Shown here: piece by piece, positions 61,757 to 64,000 of the stretch
How positions within the stretch are numbered: the first letter of the stretch is position 1
How the letters are laid out: the number at the start of each line of letters is the position of its first letter
Source: Xenorhabdus ishibashii
GTDB lineage: Bacteria; Pseudomonadota; Gammaproteobacteria; Enterobacterales; Enterobacteriaceae
NCBI RefSeq assembly: GCF_002632755.1
Contig: NZ_NJAK01000002.1
Location: 407,177 to 471,176 of the forward strand
Direction of reading: 5' to 3'
Length of the DNA stretch: 64,000 bases
Position numbers and translations under genes: made by a program
Notes under the pieces: model-generated
What the model was told of the DNA's origin: nothing
The model's database searches: none
The model's input: the letters and a program-made list of their open reading frames with translations, nothing else

Positions 61757-62733
61757 TAGCTTTCTTCCTGATTATCGTTAGTCTTCTTAACTCCGACCAC
61801 TTTTTGAATAAAATAGCGCGGACGAGCACGAACATCGTTATATATGCGACCAATGTATTCACCCAACAGTCCCATGGCGACGAACTGTGCTCCGATGAAC
61901 ATAAAGAGAATAGCAAACAGGGTAAACACCCCTTCAGCAGCCCACATTGAACCAAATATAAGGCGTAAAACAATCAATAACACCGCCAATAAAAAACCTG
62001 CTATGGCAATGATGCTTCCCGCTACACTTAATAACCGCAATGGTGCAGTTGTTAAGCACGTCAGAAGGTCATACATCAGGTTTATCAGTTTCATAAAACT
62101 GTATTTGGAGTCCCCAAACTCACGCTCTGCATGGGCTACATCAATCTCTACTGTTCTGCGTGCAAATGTGTTGGCAAGGATGGGAATAAACGTGCTGCGT
62201 TCATGGCATTGAAGCATCGCACTTACAATGTGACGTCGATAGGCGCGCAACATACAACCATAATCGCCCATTGAACGCCCTGTCGCTTTGGTTATCATCG
62301 CATTGATTATTTTAGAAGCAGTTTTACGGAACCAAGAATCTTGACGATGAATACGACGTGTACCCACAACGTCATATCCTTCTTCTGCCGTTTTAACTAA
62401 ACGAGGGATTTCTTCTGGCGGGTTTTGTAAATCAGCATCAAGTGTAATAACCAGATCACCATCAGCTTGATGGAAACCAGCCATAATTGCTGAATGTTGT
62501 CCATAATTACGGTTAAGCAAAATCGCAATCACATGATTTTCTGGAGATTCAGCCGCCTGGGTTAAGATCTCGGCGGAACTATCATGGCTGCCATCATCAA
62601 CCAAAATTAATTCGTATTTCTGTTCTAATTTTTGGCACGCTGCGAGAGTTCTTTCCAGCAACTGGGGTAAACTGTCTTCTTCATTGTAAACAGGAATAAC
62701 GACTGAAACTTTTTTGATCTTCTCAAATGTCAC
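61756..62733 (-). CDS. arnC: Undecaprenyl-phosphate L-Ara4FN transferase ArnC
   Basis: A 325-residue family 2 glycosyltransferase that loads formyl-Ara4N onto undecaprenyl phosphate. The N-terminal GT-A domain contains '[19 protein letters not shown]' and the metal motif '[15 protein letters not shown]'; two membrane helices follow near 235-265 and 270-290. The start is GTG (62731-62733), overlapping the reconstructed arnB stop by 3 bases, as expected for a coupled arnBC pair. Confidence 0.95.
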   Translation of the reverse strand: MTFEKIKKVSVVIPVYNEEDSLPQLLERTLAACQKLEQKYELILVDDGSHDSSAEILTQAAESPENHVIAILLNRNYGQHSAIMAGFHQADGDLVITLDADLQNPPEEIPRLVKTAEEGYDVVGTRRIHRQDSWFRKTASKIINAMITKATGRSMGDYGCMLRAYRRHIVSAMLQCHERSTFIPILANTFARRTVEIDVAHAEREFGDSKYSFMKLINLMYDLLTCLTTAPLRLLSVAGSIIAIAGFLLAVLLIVLRLIFGSMWAAEGVFTLFAILFMFIGAQFVAMGLLGEYIGRIYNDVRARPRYFIQKVVGVKKTNDNQEES

Positions 62734-63871
62734 TTACTACGCTCCGAAAGAATTTCAGTTATCACATTCACGACACGATCTACATCGTCATTGTTCATAT
62801 CTGGGAAAGAGGTAATGAACAAAGTGTTGACGAATTCCACTCAGATACAGGCAGGGAAAGTTGTGGATAACGCTCACGATAATATTTTTGTGTGTGCGCG
62901 GCCCTGAAATGCAAACCTGTGCCAATATTTCTGTCCTTTAAGCGTGCCATAAAAGTATCGCGGTCAATACCACAGATACTTTTGTCAACACGTACCATAA
63001 AAAGATGGTGGGAATGCAAATGCGCATATTCGGGAACTTTCAGCATTGCAAGGGTGAATCAATAAGAGCATCAGAATAGCGAGCCACCAATTCCCGACGA
63101 CGTTCATTCATTGATGCCAGTTTGCCTAGTTGCACAACTGCCATCGCCGCATGAATATCTGACAGGTTGTATTTAAACCCTGGCTCAATCACTTCCGCTT
63201 GAGGTTTCCTACCCTGAATTTGCCTATCAAAAGCATCCACCGCTAAGCCATGAAATTTTAGACAACGGATCCGTTGGGCAAGCTCATCATCATCTGTAAC
63301 GAACATGCCACTTCTGCACAGGTCATGTTTTAATAGCATGAAAAGAAAAGATTGCGGTTCCCTGCTCTCCGACCCATTCATTTTTATAACGGGTGCCGAC
63401 CGCATGGGCTGCATCTTCAATCAGGGGAATATTAACTTCTTGAGCGACAGCGCGAAGAGCGTCAAGGTCACAAGGCGCTCCCGCATAATGGACGGGAATT
63501 ATTGCTCTGGTTTTGGGGTAATCGATTTTTTAATTGTTTCTGCACTGACCATCAATGTATCACGATCAACATCAACCATGATAGGCTCAGCACCCAACAA
63601 ACAAATCATATTGATAGTGGAAACCCAAGTTTGGGAAGGAGTAATGACTTCATCACCTGGGCCTATACTAATGCCAACAAAGCCAAATGCATTCCCGCTG
63701 TAGCAGAACATAGAGCAATAGCATGTTTGCATCCAAACATAAGAGAAAAATCTTGCTCTAACTGATGGTTTTGTGGGCCTGTGGTAATCCAACCTGAATA
63801 TAAACTTTCTCTACCGCTTCTATCTCTTCTCTGCCAATTGCAGGACGAGAAAATGGCAAAAAACTATCCAT
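62730..63871 (-). pseudogene. arnB: UDP-L-Ara4O C-4'' aminotransferase ArnB, multiply frameshifted
   Basis: The minus strand encodes an almost complete ArnB, from '[20 protein letters not shown]' (ATG at 63871) to a TGA at 62730-62732, but in changing frames. Seven one-base deletions explain it, near 63797, 63668, 63512, 63329, 63311, 63047 and 62807. Each lies in a short run of one base. Restored, it has '[20 protein letters not shown]', the 'EDAAHAVG' Asp region and the PLP Lys in 'FSFHAIKNMTCAEGG'. As written no functional PLP aminotransferase is made, which would block L-Ara4N synthesis. There are no stops apart from those caused by the shifts, so sequencing error is a strong alternative. 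Confidence 0.9.
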
Positions 63872-63962
63872 AACCGCCTTGTGCCTTGTATATCCTAATT
63901 GTTTTATAATTGAATAATCTTAAATGATGATTTTTTAACAAAACATCAACGGAAAACAAATT
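63872..63962 (-). promoter_or_regulatory. arn operon upstream region
   Basis: AT-rich sequence before arnB that should hold the arn promoter. On the minus strand TTTAAG (near 63924) resembles one PmrA half site, and GTTGA..GTTAA with an 11-base period (63938-63954) resembles a weak PhoP direct repeat. Neither is convincing alone. Confidence 0.35.
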
Positions 63963-64000
63963 ATGGTCAACCAAACACCAAAAGCAGATAGCAAGCAATA
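63963..64000 (+). CDS. Possible start of a divergent gene, cut by the window
   Basis: An ATG at 63963 with GGAAAA 8 bases upstream opens a frame of 12 codons (MVNQTPKADSKQ) that runs off the window. Too short to identify, and it may be chance. Confidence 0.25.
   Translation, partial: MVNQTPKADSKQ

Noticed and set aside
1..64000. CRISPR array, prophage, secretion system, toxin or natural-product cluster
   Set aside because: No regularly spaced repeats, phage structural genes, polymorphic toxin domains or large synthetase genes are present. The window is mostly conserved backbone.

Overview
This window is a gammaproteobacterial chromosome segment of the Morganellaceae type. Xenorhabdus or Photorhabdus is the best guess, from gene order, protein similarity and a fairly AT-rich base composition judged by eye and not calculated. 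Most of it follows the Escherichia coli backbone from tpx/tyrR/psp/sap/fabI, through pdxH-tyrS-pdxY/slyAB/gloA/rnt/sodB/purR/cfa/mdtK, to pykF/lpp/ldtE/menI/ydiJ/ydiK/ppsA/aroH. Several E. coli blocks are missing: puu, nemRA, lhr, mepH and the suf operon.

Layout. Bases 1-8900 hold zntB, tpx, tyrR and the envelope-stress cluster ycjXF-pspCBA/pspF, with a sigma54 promoter before pspA. A RyhB-like, Fur-controlled small RNA (8914-9034, minus strand) sits between pspF and sapABCDF. Bases 14.7-31 kb hold metabolic and redox genes: fabI, vitamin B6 genes with tyrS, anmK, slyB/slyA, gloA, rnt, grxD, sodB, the tiny cydH, purR, punR/punC, cfa and ribE. Next come mdtK, two tandem tRNA-Val(GAC) genes, pykF, lpp, ldtE, menI-ydiJ and ydiK. 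An RprA small RNA with an RcsB-type box (42.0-42.2 kb) precedes the ppsA/ppsR pair and aroH.

From 47 kb the content is more accessory. A Fur-boxed heme uptake locus, hemP-hemR-hemSTUV, has a premature stop in hemP and two one-base deletions in hemR. It is followed by an unrecognised six-helix membrane protein, a complete IS982-family insertion sequence, a MarA/SoxS/RamA-like regulator, nlpC, and the lipid A aminoarabinose operon arnBCADTEF on the minus strand. arnB carries seven one-base deletions while the other six arn genes are open.

How the parts connect. Iron links several genes: two Fur boxes control RyhB and heme uptake, and the RyhB core can pair with the sodB start codon in the same window. 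Envelope defence is also concentrated here: psp, RprA/Rcs, lpp with an L,D-transpeptidase, slyAB, the sap transporter against cationic peptides, and arn lipid A modification. I found no clearly new multi-gene system. The items most worth checking are the broken hemP/hemR/arnB genes, the placement of RyhB, and the unknown membrane protein beside the heme locus.
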